NCBI GenBank assembly: GCA_015058145.1
Contig: SVCX01000002.1
Span: 1 to 64,000 of the forward strand
Direction of reading: 5' to 3'
Source: Clostridiales bacterium
GTDB lineage: Bacteria; Bacillota; Clostridia; Peptostreptococcales; Anaerovoracaceae
DNA length: 64,000 bases
A model generated the notes under the pieces. It ran no database searches and was not told the origin of the DNA. It saw nothing but the letters and a program-made list of their open reading frames with translations. Position 1 is the first letter of the stretch; every line of letters starts with the position of its first letter. A program made the translations under genes and the position numbers. This document shows, in pieces, positions 37,447 to 47,038 of this stretch.

Positions 37447-38195
37447 TAAAAGTAATCGTAGCCTCCATGTATATCGTAGATGCTGCCATTCAGATACTGG
37501 TTTGTCAGGATGTGATAACACAGATCCGCAACTTCAGAAGGTTCTCCGAATCTATGCATGGCTATCTTTTTGTTTATGCGGTCGTAACTCTCCTCACTCC
37601 TGTTGTCCTGCCATCTGGTCTCAATAAAGCCCGGAGCCACAGCGTTCACGCGGATGCTTCGGTCGGCGAATATCTTGACCATCGATCTCGCTGCAAACAT
37701 GATTGCAGCTTTTGATGTGCTGTAAACCAGCGAAGAAGAATACGTCGCCTGTCCGGCATGGGATCCCATAAAGAGAATGCTTCCATGCTCATTGATCATT
37801 GGATGAAGCGCTTTGACCAGAAACACCGGCACGTTTACATTTGTCCTCATGACATGTTCCCAGATCTCCGGCGTGTAGTCATCAAAAGATGCATATGTTC
37901 CGATTCCTGTGTTCAGAATCAGCCAGTCAACGTGATCTGTATGTTTCTGAACGATATCTGTAACTGCCGTGATTCCTTCGTATCCTGACAGATCCGCCTT
38001 AATCAGTATGATTTTGTCTCTGTCCTGAGGATTCATTTCAGCTTTCAGATCATCCGCAAGCTGATCGTTATGTCCATAGACAACAAAAATCTTATCCTCC
38101 GGGCAATCCGATTCTCTGAGTATCTTCAGGACGATTTCTCTGCCTATTCCTGATGTTCCGCCCGTGATAACTGATACCTTACTCATTTCCACCAC
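37446..38195 (-). CDS. SDR family NAD(P)-dependent oxidoreductase
   Basis: 'VSVITGGTSGIGREIVLKILRE', 'YSTSKAAIMFAARSMVKIFADRSIRVNAVAPGFIETRW'. Confidence 0.93.
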   Translation of the reverse strand: MVEMSKVSVITGGTSGIGREIVLKILRESDCPEDKIFVVYGHNDQLADDLKAEMNPQDRDKIILIKADLSGYEGITAVTDIVQKHTDHVDWLILNTGIGTYASFDDYTPEIWEHVMRTNVNVPVFLVKALHPMINEHGSILFMGSHAGQATYSSSLVYSTSKAAIMFAARSMVKIFADRSIRVNAVAPGFIETRWQDNRSEESYDRINKKIAMHRFGEPSEVADLCYHILTNQYLNGSIYDIHGGYDYF

Positions 38196-39932
38196 CTACA
38201 TTTTAAGTATTTCCGTCATTAGTTCCTCAGGAATATACGGACGCTGGTTATACATTTCTTCTCCAAAGAATGTCTTCGGGAACGCCCGTGAGCCAGCGTC
38301 GATCATCACCTGTATCAATCTTGGTTTTTCGCTGTCCATCTCCTGCAGCGCTCCGGCGAGATCCTCACTGGAAGAAACTGTTTTAGCGTTTATCCCAAAA
38401 GCTTCAGCAACAGCAGTGAAATCCGGCGCTGAATAACCGCCGGTTGCTACTGACCCGGCGTAAACGCTATTGAAGATATCGTCCTGCTGCTGTTGAATCA
38501 AACCGAGGGACTGATTGTTGAGAACAATCATCGTCACAGGCACTTGCTCTCTGAACACCCATTGCAGTTCTTGGATATTCATCTGAAAGGCTCCGTCACC
38601 GCAAATTGCAACAGACTTTTGTCCTGTAGCATAATGCGCGCCGATGGCGGCCGGAAGTGCAAATCCCATTGCTCCATGGCCGCCCGAAACGAGAAGCTGC
38701 TGCCCGCTTTTGAGATTGAACGACTGGGACGTCCACACCTGATGTTGTCCGACATCACAGCAGATCACCATATTGTCTTCCATTTGATTGCTGATTGTCT
38801 CAAGCAATGCATTCGGTTTTCTCTCGGCGCATCCTGCATCGAACGCAATGAGTTTTTCCCTGATCTGACAACATGTTTCAAGCCAGGAATCAAATGACTT
38901 CTTAACAGAAGCACTCTTTCCTTCCAGGATATCAATCACGTCATTGCAGTCTGTGAGAAAACCAATCTCGTCCTGATGCACCTTGCGCGTTAATTCTAAC
39001 GGGTCGATTTCGACTCTGATAATCTTTGCCTTCTCGGCGAACTTCTCCGGTTTCATGGCTGTCTGACGCTTACACAGACTGCATCCGAGAGAAACAATCA
39101 AATCCGCTTTTTTATATGAAATGATGTTCGCATACCGATGACCATATCCGCCCCCCAAATGCCCCATATTCAGCGTATGATCTGATGGAAGAAGATCACG
39201 TCCAAGCATGCTCGTAATAATTGGAATCCTGTTTTTTTCTGCAAAAGCAAGAACTTTATTATGTGTTTTCGAACCATGAACAATTCCATTTCCAAGGACC
39301 AGGACCGGGCATTCTGCCTCATTGAGTGCATCGATAATCGCCTGGGCCGCCTGTGAAGGATCATCACCGTCTATTGTTTCTTCAGGTTCAAAGGTTTTCA
39401 TCGTTTCAGAATCGATTTCCTGCCTTTGCATATCCATTGGAAGGTCGATGAGAACCGGTCCCGGTCTTCCTGCCAGGCACTCATAATATGCCCGTTCAAG
39501 AACATATCGCAAATCATTGATATCTTCGATCTTGACGCAGTACTTTGTCACGGCATCAACAGCTGAAATGACATCCATCTCCTGAAATCCATTCTGGCGA
39601 ATTCCGTCGATATGAAGATATTCATAGGTGTTCAGCTGTCCCGTGATGAAAATGACGGGCGCACTGTCGTAATATGCATCCGCTACTGCAGATATCAGAT
39701 TGCACGCCCCTGGGCCGCTTGTCGCGTAAGCCAGCGCAGCTTTTCCTGTCGCCTTGGCGTATCCGACAGCAGCAAATCCTCCGCCCTGCTCGTTGCAGCA
39801 GCAGTGGTTTGTTACTTCCTGACTGCGGAATACAGAGTCGGCGAAATGGGCAATCATGGTTCCCTGATACCCGAAGAAATGCTTGATTCCCTTTTGTGCA
39901 AAAAAGTTGACAATGTAGTCACTTGACTTCAT
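38196..39932 (-). CDS. Thiamine-pyrophosphate-dependent enzyme, acetolactate synthase large-subunit-like
   Basis: 'CNEQGGGFAAVGYAKATGKAALAYATSGPGACNLISAVADAYYDSAPVIFITGQ'; C-terminal 'AICGDGAFQMNIQELQWVFREQVPVTMIVLNNQSLGLIQQQQ'. Confidence 0.92.
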   Translation of the reverse strand: MKSSDYIVNFFAQKGIKHFFGYQGTMIAHFADSVFRSQEVTNHCCCNEQGGGFAAVGYAKATGKAALAYATSGPGACNLISAVADAYYDSAPVIFITGQLNTYEYLHIDGIRQNGFQEMDVISAVDAVTKYCVKIEDINDLRYVLERAYYECLAGRPGPVLIDLPMDMQRQEIDSETMKTFEPEETIDGDDPSQAAQAIIDALNEAECPVLVLGNGIVHGSKTHNKVLAFAEKNRIPIITSMLGRDLLPSDHTLNMGHLGGGYGHRYANIISYKKADLIVSLGCSLCKRQTAMKPEKFAEKAKIIRVEIDPLELTRKVHQDEIGFLTDCNDVIDILEGKSASVKKSFDSWLETCCQIREKLIAFDAGCAERKPNALLETISNQMEDNMVICCDVGQHQVWTSQSFNLKSGQQLLVSGGHGAMGFALPAAIGAHYATGQKSVAICGDGAFQMNIQELQWVFREQVPVTMIVLNNQSLGLIQQQQDDIFNSVYAGSVATGGYSAPDFTAVAEAFGINAKTVSSSEDLAGALQEMDSEKPRLIQVMIDAGSRAFPKTFFGEEMYNQRPYIPEELMTEILKM

Positions 39933-39943
39933 AGTATTACTCC

Positions 39944-41167
39944 TTATTGTTTCGTTGATGGTTTGAGCAACGGTTCTTTATGCTGCGGAGGCGCAAGTTG
40001 TTTCAATTTTTCGCTGTTCTTAGCGTCTCCCAGATAATCCAGCACCTCACATTCGATTTCCAGCAGTTCCCCGCTTGGACACAGCGACAAGTCTTCCTTC
40101 AAATACTCTGTTGCCAGCTGCGTGTAATCTCTGAAGATGACGGCAAGTTCATCATAATTTTTGCTGCTGCGCAGATTTCTGATCATATCCATTTTCGGAT
40201 TCAGCTGCTCATACAGCATTCTTCTGTCATTGCTTCGCCTCGCGATGGAGAAAACGAGATTTCTGGAATCTAAAGTCTGCGCGCTGTCCCTGTTTTCCAA
40301 TAGAGACTTAAGATACGCTTCCAGAATATCATCCAGCGGAGTCCCTATCTCCTTCAGGCGTTGTAAATAATCTTTATACGGCACACTTGCAGAAATCAGA
40401 TAGTTCTGTTCGTTCTTTTCCGGCAATACAGCGTGCTGCAAATCTGCTCCGAAGAATACTTTCAGATATCTTTCGTAATTCTTTGGTATCTTGAATGATT
40501 CGCCGTCCAGTTCGATTTCAGCAATCTCCCTGAAAAGAGATTTCGGCAGGTAGTATCGCGGCCTCCGATAGGATCTGACAAAATACTGTTTGGAGGAGGT
40601 CTTCTTCCCATACACCCTGCAGAGATAGGAAAAAGTCTTCTCTCCGGCATCAGATGTGAACCTCTTACGCATGCGGGTGTAAGAAAGTGCGACTCGTTTT
40701 TTCCCAGTCATGTTCTTTGGCGGATTGAAAGAATCGTTTTCCCATCCTGTCTCCAACAGATTGGCAAATAAGTTGTTCACATCGTTCCTGAGAATACTGA
40801 TTGTGACCCGCAGTCCCGGCTTGGAATAGTCTTTTCCCCTGCCAAGAGCAATGTACGTCGAGTTCTCATCGACATACTCAACGCTGAATCCCGGATAAGA
40901 CTTTGCGTTGCCCATGTATTCCAGTGACCGCCCTGGCAGAGTGGCCTGATTGACAACATCGATGAACCTGAGGCAGTCATCCAGCGTCATGAGAACTTCA
41001 GGTATCACAAAGTCCGCTTCAAGCGTACCGAAACGCAAGGCACGAATCAGCGTGTTGGGTGCAAGATAGTATTCTATGTTGTTTTCCTCACACAGGTTCC
41101 TGACCTCTGTCAGCAGCGCAACTGCCTTCAATGCCGGTGTTTCCTGTTTTCTCTCATTCATACTCAT
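39944..41167 (-). CDS. LicD-related nucleotidyltransferase-fold protein
   Basis: 'LLTEVRNLCEENNIEYYLAPNTLIRALRFGTLEADFVIPEVLMTLDDCLRFIDVV' resembles the LicD N-terminal region and sits next to a canonical LicD. Confidence 0.55.
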   Translation of the reverse strand: MSMNERKQETPALKAVALLTEVRNLCEENNIEYYLAPNTLIRALRFGTLEADFVIPEVLMTLDDCLRFIDVVNQATLPGRSLEYMGNAKSYPGFSVEYVDENSTYIALGRGKDYSKPGLRVTISILRNDVNNLFANLLETGWENDSFNPPKNMTGKKRVALSYTRMRKRFTSDAGEKTFSYLCRVYGKKTSSKQYFVRSYRRPRYYLPKSLFREIAEIELDGESFKIPKNYERYLKVFFGADLQHAVLPEKNEQNYLISASVPYKDYLQRLKEIGTPLDDILEAYLKSLLENRDSAQTLDSRNLVFSIARRSNDRRMLYEQLNPKMDMIRNLRSSKNYDELAVIFRDYTQLATEYLKEDLSLCPSGELLEIECEVLDYLGDAKNSEKLKQLAPPQHKEPLLKPSTKQ

Positions 41168-42774
41168 CCGTTGTTGCCCTTCAGAATATTGTCGATTTCA
41201 AATAATACAATGCCGTTTTTTGTTGAACCTGCAGCCTGATGATACAATTCCATTGCTTTATCCTCATCAGCCTTGTACTCCTTATAGTAATCTCCCAGAT
41301 ACTTCAGGAAATAGCCCTCATCCGGATACTTTCTAATTGATTCATTAATGACTGGTTCCGCTTTATCATACATCTTCTGCTCTATGTATGCCCTTGAGAG
41401 GAACATGGCCAGACTGAAATTATCAGGATATGCTTTAAACAGGGTTTCTGCACACCGAACCGCTTCTTCCTGGCGGCCGAGATCGTAGTCAGATACCGCT
41501 CTCCTGTAATCTCTGACGAAGTCTCTGATTTGCTGGAGCTGCTCGGTGAGCGGACCTTTCTTCTGCTCCCGAACATCAAGCAGGCGGTTTGCTTTGGCTA
41601 TCATGTTGCGATTGATCATTGTCATCAGGATGATATAGAGAATGTTGTCTCCCGGATCGACAAAGATCGGATCTTCAAATCTACGAATTCCGGAAAAATC
41701 TTCCCTTCCAATCAGCGGCCTGCTCGTCAATGTCCGTATGTGCCTGCCGAAGAACTGGAGAAGCTCGTCATACTTGCCTTCTTCCAGAAGTTGTGTCAGA
41801 TTGTGATCTGTTTCCGAGCACTGCCGCTCGATTTCCATTCTGTATAATTCCGCATGGGCTCCTATCAGCCGCTGACCGTTTTGAAACCTCTCATCCATGC
41901 AGTCGAAGTAGAATCTCTTGCGGTCTCTCCATTTGTCTTTGACCGATGCCACATCAATTAGCGGCAGATAATCATCCTGTATTGTTTTGTAGTCCACATC
42001 AAGGCTGAAAACCGCATCATGTGAGGCCTGCTCATCATGTGGCGGTATAAACTCCCAATCGTCCCCGAAGTGCTGAACCAGATAATCGCTCGTTCTGTCT
42101 GGAATCCTGCATTTCAGACCTTCGAATTCACCCCAGCGGGACCTTCCGTACATGCTCTTTTCAAAGCGAAATACGACTCCTCCCCAGCGAAGCACGTAGT
42201 AATCGCAGTCTTCCTCCTTATAGGAGAACATCCGTTGTTCCAATTCCTGAAGGACGGCTTCCCTTTCTCCACGTTGAATCCGTTCGAAAGCTTCAATGTA
42301 TCTTTCCCTATTGATGTTAAACCGGTAGCTGTAGTTAACGGTCGGGTTGATCAGGTCCGAATAAAGCATGAAGTCTTCCATATACTTTCTATGCGCCTCG
42401 GCATCCGGAACCGGATCCAGAACGATAATATCAATCACATATCCTGCGTGCCCGTCACCGAGCGCCTCATTCATGTGGATCGCACATGTGCTGGTATCCG
42501 TATATCTGCCGAATGTATTCGGATAGTCGCGGTTCAGTTCCTGACACTCTAAAAACCTGTCATCCGGAAGAGAATTGCGGCAGATTTCCACGAATTTTTC
42601 CCACTCATCCCTCGTCATCATGATGTCGAGATCATCATCCCACGGAATGAATCCCCCATGACGCATGACGCCAATCAGCGTGCCGCCTGCCATGTAGTAA
42701 ACGATATCGTTTTCATGGCAGATGTCTATGATTTCCTTGAACAGTTTCAGCAGATGCTTCTGTGTCTCTGTCAT
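41164..42774 (-). CDS. LicD family phosphotransferase with C-terminal TPR-like region
   Basis: 'LLKLFKEIIDICHENDIVYYMAGGTLIGVMRHGGFIPWDDDLDIMMTRDEWEKF'; C-terminal helical repeats. Confidence 0.9.
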   Translation of the reverse strand: MTETQKHLLKLFKEIIDICHENDIVYYMAGGTLIGVMRHGGFIPWDDDLDIMMTRDEWEKFVEICRNSLPDDRFLECQELNRDYPNTFGRYTDTSTCAIHMNEALGDGHAGYVIDIIVLDPVPDAEAHRKYMEDFMLYSDLINPTVNYSYRFNINRERYIEAFERIQRGEREAVLQELEQRMFSYKEEDCDYYVLRWGGVVFRFEKSMYGRSRWGEFEGLKCRIPDRTSDYLVQHFGDDWEFIPPHDEQASHDAVFSLDVDYKTIQDDYLPLIDVASVKDKWRDRKRFYFDCMDERFQNGQRLIGAHAELYRMEIERQCSETDHNLTQLLEEGKYDELLQFFGRHIRTLTSRPLIGREDFSGIRRFEDPIFVDPGDNILYIILMTMINRNMIAKANRLLDVREQKKGPLTEQLQQIRDFVRDYRRAVSDYDLGRQEEAVRCAETLFKAYPDNFSLAMFLSRAYIEQKMYDKAEPVINESIRKYPDEGYFLKYLGDYYKEYKADEDKAMELYHQAAGSTKNGIVLFEIDNILKGNNG

Positions 42775-44084
42775 GATTCAGTCGTTTCCTTTTCCTTTAC
42801 TTTCTCAACGATTTCTATGATCTTCAAGGACTCATCCTGGAACAGTCCCATGGTGTCGATGCGTCCATTGGCGAGCATGTCTGCCATTGCTTTTAGCAGA
42901 TACTTGAAACCATTGCCGTGATAGTTCGTGTTATATATCTCAACTTCATCCGCTTCCGGATCGTCGAGCTCGAAATAGCTGCCTCTCCACCAGTTACCGT
43001 CAATCTTGATCGATCCGGAGCTACCGATGATCTCCAACTGATTTCTTACCCTTACTTTATTACCCACGTTAATAAGCACTCTGCCCGATTCATATTTGAA
43101 ATCCAGTGATGCGAATTCGATTCCCTCGCTGTCTTTTGAGATTTGAATATCAACGTTGTCGTATTCGCCTCCCATGATCTTAATCATAGGGCAGAGTCCC
43201 AGAGCCAGCAGATCGTAGAAAATGTTCTTTCTATCCCTGTCGTTCCTGGAAATAGAGCATTGGAAGCTCAATATATCTCCAATCAAACCGCCCTGTGTCA
43301 TCCAAAGCAACTGGTTGAACACATGGATATATACCATCTTGACATTGTCCATCAGTATGACATTGTTTTCTTTAGCTAACTGATAGAGTTTCTTCTGCTC
43401 CTCCAGTGAGAACGAGAACGGCGGGTCGCAGATAACATGTTTCTTTTGTGTGATTGCTTTTCTGATAAATGCCGCGCGCTTTTCCGTTGCACAGCGAATA
43501 TAAACAATATCTGTACCGGCGAAAAACTCATCCAGATTTGCCACAGCACTTACGCCTTCATATTTTTTCTGAAATTCTTCCGCCGTTTCCACATCATCTG
43601 AATAAACAGAAGTGACACGGAATGAATTCAGGGTGCCTGCTTCCTTCACGAGCTGGTTATCATCCACGATATCTGTGATGATTCCGATGCTATAAGTCGT
43701 TAAGATTTCACTCCGAATCTGTGTGCTGGATATCCCTTTCGTCCTTTCAAGATAGACCATATTGCAGTACCTGCTGAGATGATCAAACTTACCCTTCCAG
43801 TCATCACCGATAACAAAGGTGTCGATATCATACTTGATGATATCTCCTATCTTCTGTCCCAGATATTCCTCAACGATAATCTCGTCTGCAAGTCCGGTTT
43901 TCTTGACATTTTCAATTCTCTCAGCCAGTGAATCGTGAACAGAAAGCTTACCGCGTCCAATATCATAGTTCTCGCCTGTTACGCCGACAATCAAATAATC
44001 GCCGTATTCCCTAGCACGTTTGAGAATATTGTAATGTCCGTCATGAAACAAATCGAAGGTTCCGTATGTGATTACTTTTTTCAT
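42771..44084 (-). CDS. Fusion: glycerol-3-phosphate cytidylyltransferase-like (TagD) domain + Gfo/Idh/MocA oxidoreductase domain
   Basis: N-term '[38 protein letters not shown]...STQIRSEIL' then 'IGIITDIVDDNQLVKEAGTLNSFRVTSVYSDDVETAEEFQKKYEGVSAVANLDEFF...KKHVICDPPFSFSLEEQKKLYQLA'. Confidence 0.9.
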   Translation of the reverse strand: MKKVITYGTFDLFHDGHYNILKRAREYGDYLIVGVTGENYDIGRGKLSVHDSLAERIENVKKTGLADEIIVEEYLGQKIGDIIKYDIDTFVIGDDWKGKFDHLSRYCNMVYLERTKGISSTQIRSEILTTYSIGIITDIVDDNQLVKEAGTLNSFRVTSVYSDDVETAEEFQKKYEGVSAVANLDEFFAGTDIVYIRCATEKRAAFIRKAITQKKHVICDPPFSFSLEEQKKLYQLAKENNVILMDNVKMVYIHVFNQLLWMTQGGLIGDILSFQCSISRNDRDRKNIFYDLLALGLCPMIKIMGGEYDNVDIQISKDSEGIEFASLDFKYESGRVLINVGNKVRVRNQLEIIGSSGSIKIDGNWWRGSYFELDDPEADEVEIYNTNYHGNGFKYLLKAMADMLANGRIDTMGLFQDESLKIIEIVEKVKEKETTES

Positions 44085-44119
44085 ATCATTCCACCTGTTT
44101 TCAAATAAGATCCTAATTT

Positions 44120-45712
44120 CTAGAATCCCCTGTAGATAAATGCGGAGACATCATAACCCGGTCCGTAGATACCCAGAACGAGTACTGCGGCCAGCATCAG
44201 CAGCAGAAGGCCCCATCGGAGCGGCAGCGGTTTTTTATCCAGCATACTCCGGAATGCCTCCTCTCCGGCGCCGCCTTCCTTTCTTGCCGTCTTCTCTTCA
44301 TAGATGCTGATCAACAGCCACACTGCGCAGCATACGATTAAGATCAGATAATCTATTTGCGTCAGCCCGAAGCTCATCATGGTCTCGCTAAACGGCACGC
44401 CCTTGTTCAGCCGGAACATGGAGAAGAACATGTTGATTGCCGCTGTGAAGGACACTGCCTTCGGGAAAACTCTTCCAACCAGAACCACGAAGAAGGTTCT
44501 CACCATCCTGAATCCCTTCCAGGTTACGGATTCCCTGTTGATGTGCAGTGCTTCCAGTATTCTGCTGAAAACCGGTTCGAGCAGGAGCCCCAATACAATG
44601 ACGATGCCATTGTAGAGGCCGTACGCAATGTACTTGAACGCCGCCCCATGCCACAGTCCAATCGTCAGGAACGTACAGAACTGCGCGATGATGACCGGAA
44701 ACAGCTTACCAACCCTATCCCCCAGAACATTCCGAAGGTCTTTGCCCATTCTGCCGAAAAATTTCGACATGGCCACAGGGTAGAAGATGTAATCTCTGCA
44801 CCAGTGACTTAGTGACACGTGCCATCTGTTCCAGAACTCCGACAGGTCGTGGGCGAAGTATGGTCGGATGAAGTTGTGGGTCATATTGATGCCCATGCAC
44901 TGGGCCAGCCCTCTTGCTATGTCAATCCCGCCGCTGAAATCGGCGTAGATTTGTATCATGTAGAACAGTAGAGCCATGAATACGGCTCCGCCTGTATAGT
45001 CTGTGTGGTTTCCGAACACTTCATTGACGAGCACCGCAGCCCTGTCAGCTATCACCAGCTTCTTGAAAAACCCCCACAGGATAAGTTCCGCTCCGTGGGT
45101 CAGATTCCGCCATTCGAATCTGTGCCCTTCGTAAAGCTGCGCGGCCAGCTGATCATATCTACTGATTGGTCCCTGCACAATCTGCGGGAAGAAAGCCGTG
45201 AACATGGCGAACTTCCCTATGTTCCTGTCGGGCTCAGTCTTGTTTCTGTATAGATCGAAAATGTAAGCCGCAGACTGGAACGTGTAAAAGGATATTCCAA
45301 GCGGTATCAGCAAAGTTCCTGTATCAAACAGACCCATAGTCTGCAGATAGTACCGGAAGTACTTGAGCACCGCCAAGATGCCGAAATCCAATGCCAGTAT
45401 CAACACGACCATCCGGCGTTTTCTCTTCTGAGACTGCGCCTTCAGCGTCTTCTTGTCCTCGCGAGACAACTCCGCTTTGTGCTGCTCCAGATAGTCCCGA
45501 TGCTCCCTGTTGCATTTGCCTATATACAACCCGCCTAGGAATGTCACCGCCGTCGTCAGCAGAACGAAGAGAAATGTCTTCGGACTGGACAGGAGGTAGA
45601 ACGCATAGCTCGCCGCTAGGAGCCAGACCCATTTGAACCCCGACGGGATAAGGTAGTACACGCATACCACGACCGCTGCAAATATTAAAAAGTACAGGGA
45701 TGTAAATGCCAT
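44120..45712 (-). CDS. MBOAT family O-acyltransferase (DltB/AlgI-like)
   Basis: 'FVLLTTAVTFLGGLYIGK', 'LLIPLGISFYTFQSAAYIFDLYR', 'FFPQIVQGPISRYDQL', 'FWNRWHVSLSHWCRDYIFYPV', 'IGLWHGAAFKYIAYGLYNG'. Confidence 0.95.
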   Translation of the reverse strand: MAFTSLYFLIFAAVVVCVYYLIPSGFKWVWLLAASYAFYLLSSPKTFLFVLLTTAVTFLGGLYIGKCNREHRDYLEQHKAELSREDKKTLKAQSQKRKRRMVVLILALDFGILAVLKYFRYYLQTMGLFDTGTLLIPLGISFYTFQSAAYIFDLYRNKTEPDRNIGKFAMFTAFFPQIVQGPISRYDQLAAQLYEGHRFEWRNLTHGAELILWGFFKKLVIADRAAVLVNEVFGNHTDYTGGAVFMALLFYMIQIYADFSGGIDIARGLAQCMGINMTHNFIRPYFAHDLSEFWNRWHVSLSHWCRDYIFYPVAMSKFFGRMGKDLRNVLGDRVGKLFPVIIAQFCTFLTIGLWHGAAFKYIAYGLYNGIVIVLGLLLEPVFSRILEALHINRESVTWKGFRMVRTFFVVLVGRVFPKAVSFTAAINMFFSMFRLNKGVPFSETMMSFGLTQIDYLILIVCCAVWLLISIYEEKTARKEGGAGEEAFRSMLDKKPLPLRWGLLLLMLAAVLVLGIYGPGYDVSAFIYRGF

Positions 45713-45726
45713 TTCCAGTTGTAGTA

Positions 45727-46788
45727 TTATTTATTGAACCATTTCGTGAACCTGCTCATCGGCGCGCCTGCACTGATTTTGATTCTCTTTATTTTGTATC
45801 TGCTTTGGCTTTTTTTGGCGTATGCATTCGTACCATAAGCAAACGCCATCTTTACGTGAGACTCCTTCGCTGCCTTTATGGTTCTGTCTGTAAATTTTCC
45901 ATATGGATATGCCATGAATGTATATCCGTATTTTTCATACATCTTGGTGAAGTCCACCTTTTGTTTGCTTTTACTCACTTTTTTCAGTGCTGCGACTCCA
46001 CCTATTTTTCTGTGCATGTTATACGTATGACTCTGGAACTCCAGATTCGGATAGGTCTCTTGTACCTCTTTCATGACATCTCTTCCAATACACGAATAAC
46101 TCTTGTTTTTATGTACCTTCTTGTTAGTCTTTTTTCTCGTGTACTTACCAATCATGAAAATCGTCGCTTTCATGTTGTACTTTTTCAGTATCGGCAGTCC
46201 GTACTTAATGACCGAGTAACTTCCGTCATCAAAGGTGATGAGCACAGATTTCTTCGGCAGTTTGATTTTGCCTGTGTACCAAAGGTAAAATTCCTCCGTG
46301 CTGATGGTCCTATATTTGTGCTTGTGAAGCCACTTCATCTGTTTCTTGAACACGGACACCTCAAGGAACAAAGTGCTGTGTCTCTGATTGTTGCACTTCT
46401 TCTCCTTTGCACTCGTTAGTCTGTGATATGTGATAATCGGTATTCTGGTTGCATTCTTGCCTTTATACGGCGCCGTCGTGGTGACCTGAGTCGTCGTGGT
46501 CGTTGTCTCCGTTGTGGACTCTGTCACCGCAGAAGTCGTCTCTTCTTCTGCTGTGGTCGTCGTTGTTTCGTCATCAAGTGCCTGAACCTCGTCTCTGTTC
46601 GGCGACGAATTATTATTAGATAGTTCCTCTTCCTGATTGAACTCGTCAACACTCGTGTCACCATCTATCTCCTTGGCTAATTCATCTGAAGACAATGTCG
46701 GATCGTATTCATAACCAAGCGCCGTGCACGGCAGTGCGATTGTGATCGCCAGAATTAATGCTAATACTAATGCAAGTCTCTTATTCAT
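45727..46788 (-). CDS. Secreted polysaccharide deacetylase (CE4) with Thr-rich linker
   Basis: 'PIITYHRLTSA', 'SVLITFDDGSYSVIKYGLPILKKYNMKATIFMIGKY', 'FQSHTYNMH'; linker TTTTTAEEETTSAVTESTTETTTTTTQVTTT. Confidence 0.9.
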   Translation of the reverse strand: MNKRLALVLALILAITIALPCTALGYEYDPTLSSDELAKEIDGDTSVDEFNQEEELSNNNSSPNRDEVQALDDETTTTTAEEETTSAVTESTTETTTTTTQVTTTAPYKGKNATRIPIITYHRLTSAKEKKCNNQRHSTLFLEVSVFKKQMKWLHKHKYRTISTEEFYLWYTGKIKLPKKSVLITFDDGSYSVIKYGLPILKKYNMKATIFMIGKYTRKKTNKKVHKNKSYSCIGRDVMKEVQETYPNLEFQSHTYNMHRKIGGVAALKKVSKSKQKVDFTKMYEKYGYTFMAYPYGKFTDRTIKAAKESHVKMAFAYGTNAYAKKSQSRYKIKRIKISAGAPMSRFTKWFNK

Positions 46789-46792
46789 GTCT

Positions 46793-47020
46793 CTATTCCT
46801 GTGCTCTTGTAATCAGTTCTACCATAGCGTCCACCGAATTGAAATTTTCAGGGACCAAATCTTCAACGGATATTTCCACATCGAATTCGTCGTTGAACTC
46901 CCCGACAATCGCAACGATATCCAAAGACGCCAAAATATTGTCGTCAATCAGCCTCGTTGCGTTTTCGAAGTCGATATCTTTTCTGATTTCTGTAAGTATC
47001 TCCAGTACGGTCTCACGCAT
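46793..47020 (-). CDS. Acyl carrier protein
   Basis: 75 aa; 'ILASLDIVAIVGEFNDEFDVEISVEDLVPENFNSVDAMVELI' (phosphopantetheine serine within ASLD). Confidence 0.85.
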   Translation of the reverse strand: MRETVLEILTEIRKDIDFENATRLIDDNILASLDIVAIVGEFNDEFDVEISVEDLVPENFNSVDAMVELITRAQE

Positions 47021-47038
47021 TCTCTTTCTCCTTTGCTT

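Noticed and set aside
46480-46580. Thr-codon repeat tract as a possible tandem repeat/CRISPR-like array
   Set aside because: Degenerate Thr/Ser/Glu-rich linker in a secreted deacetylase; no spacer structure.
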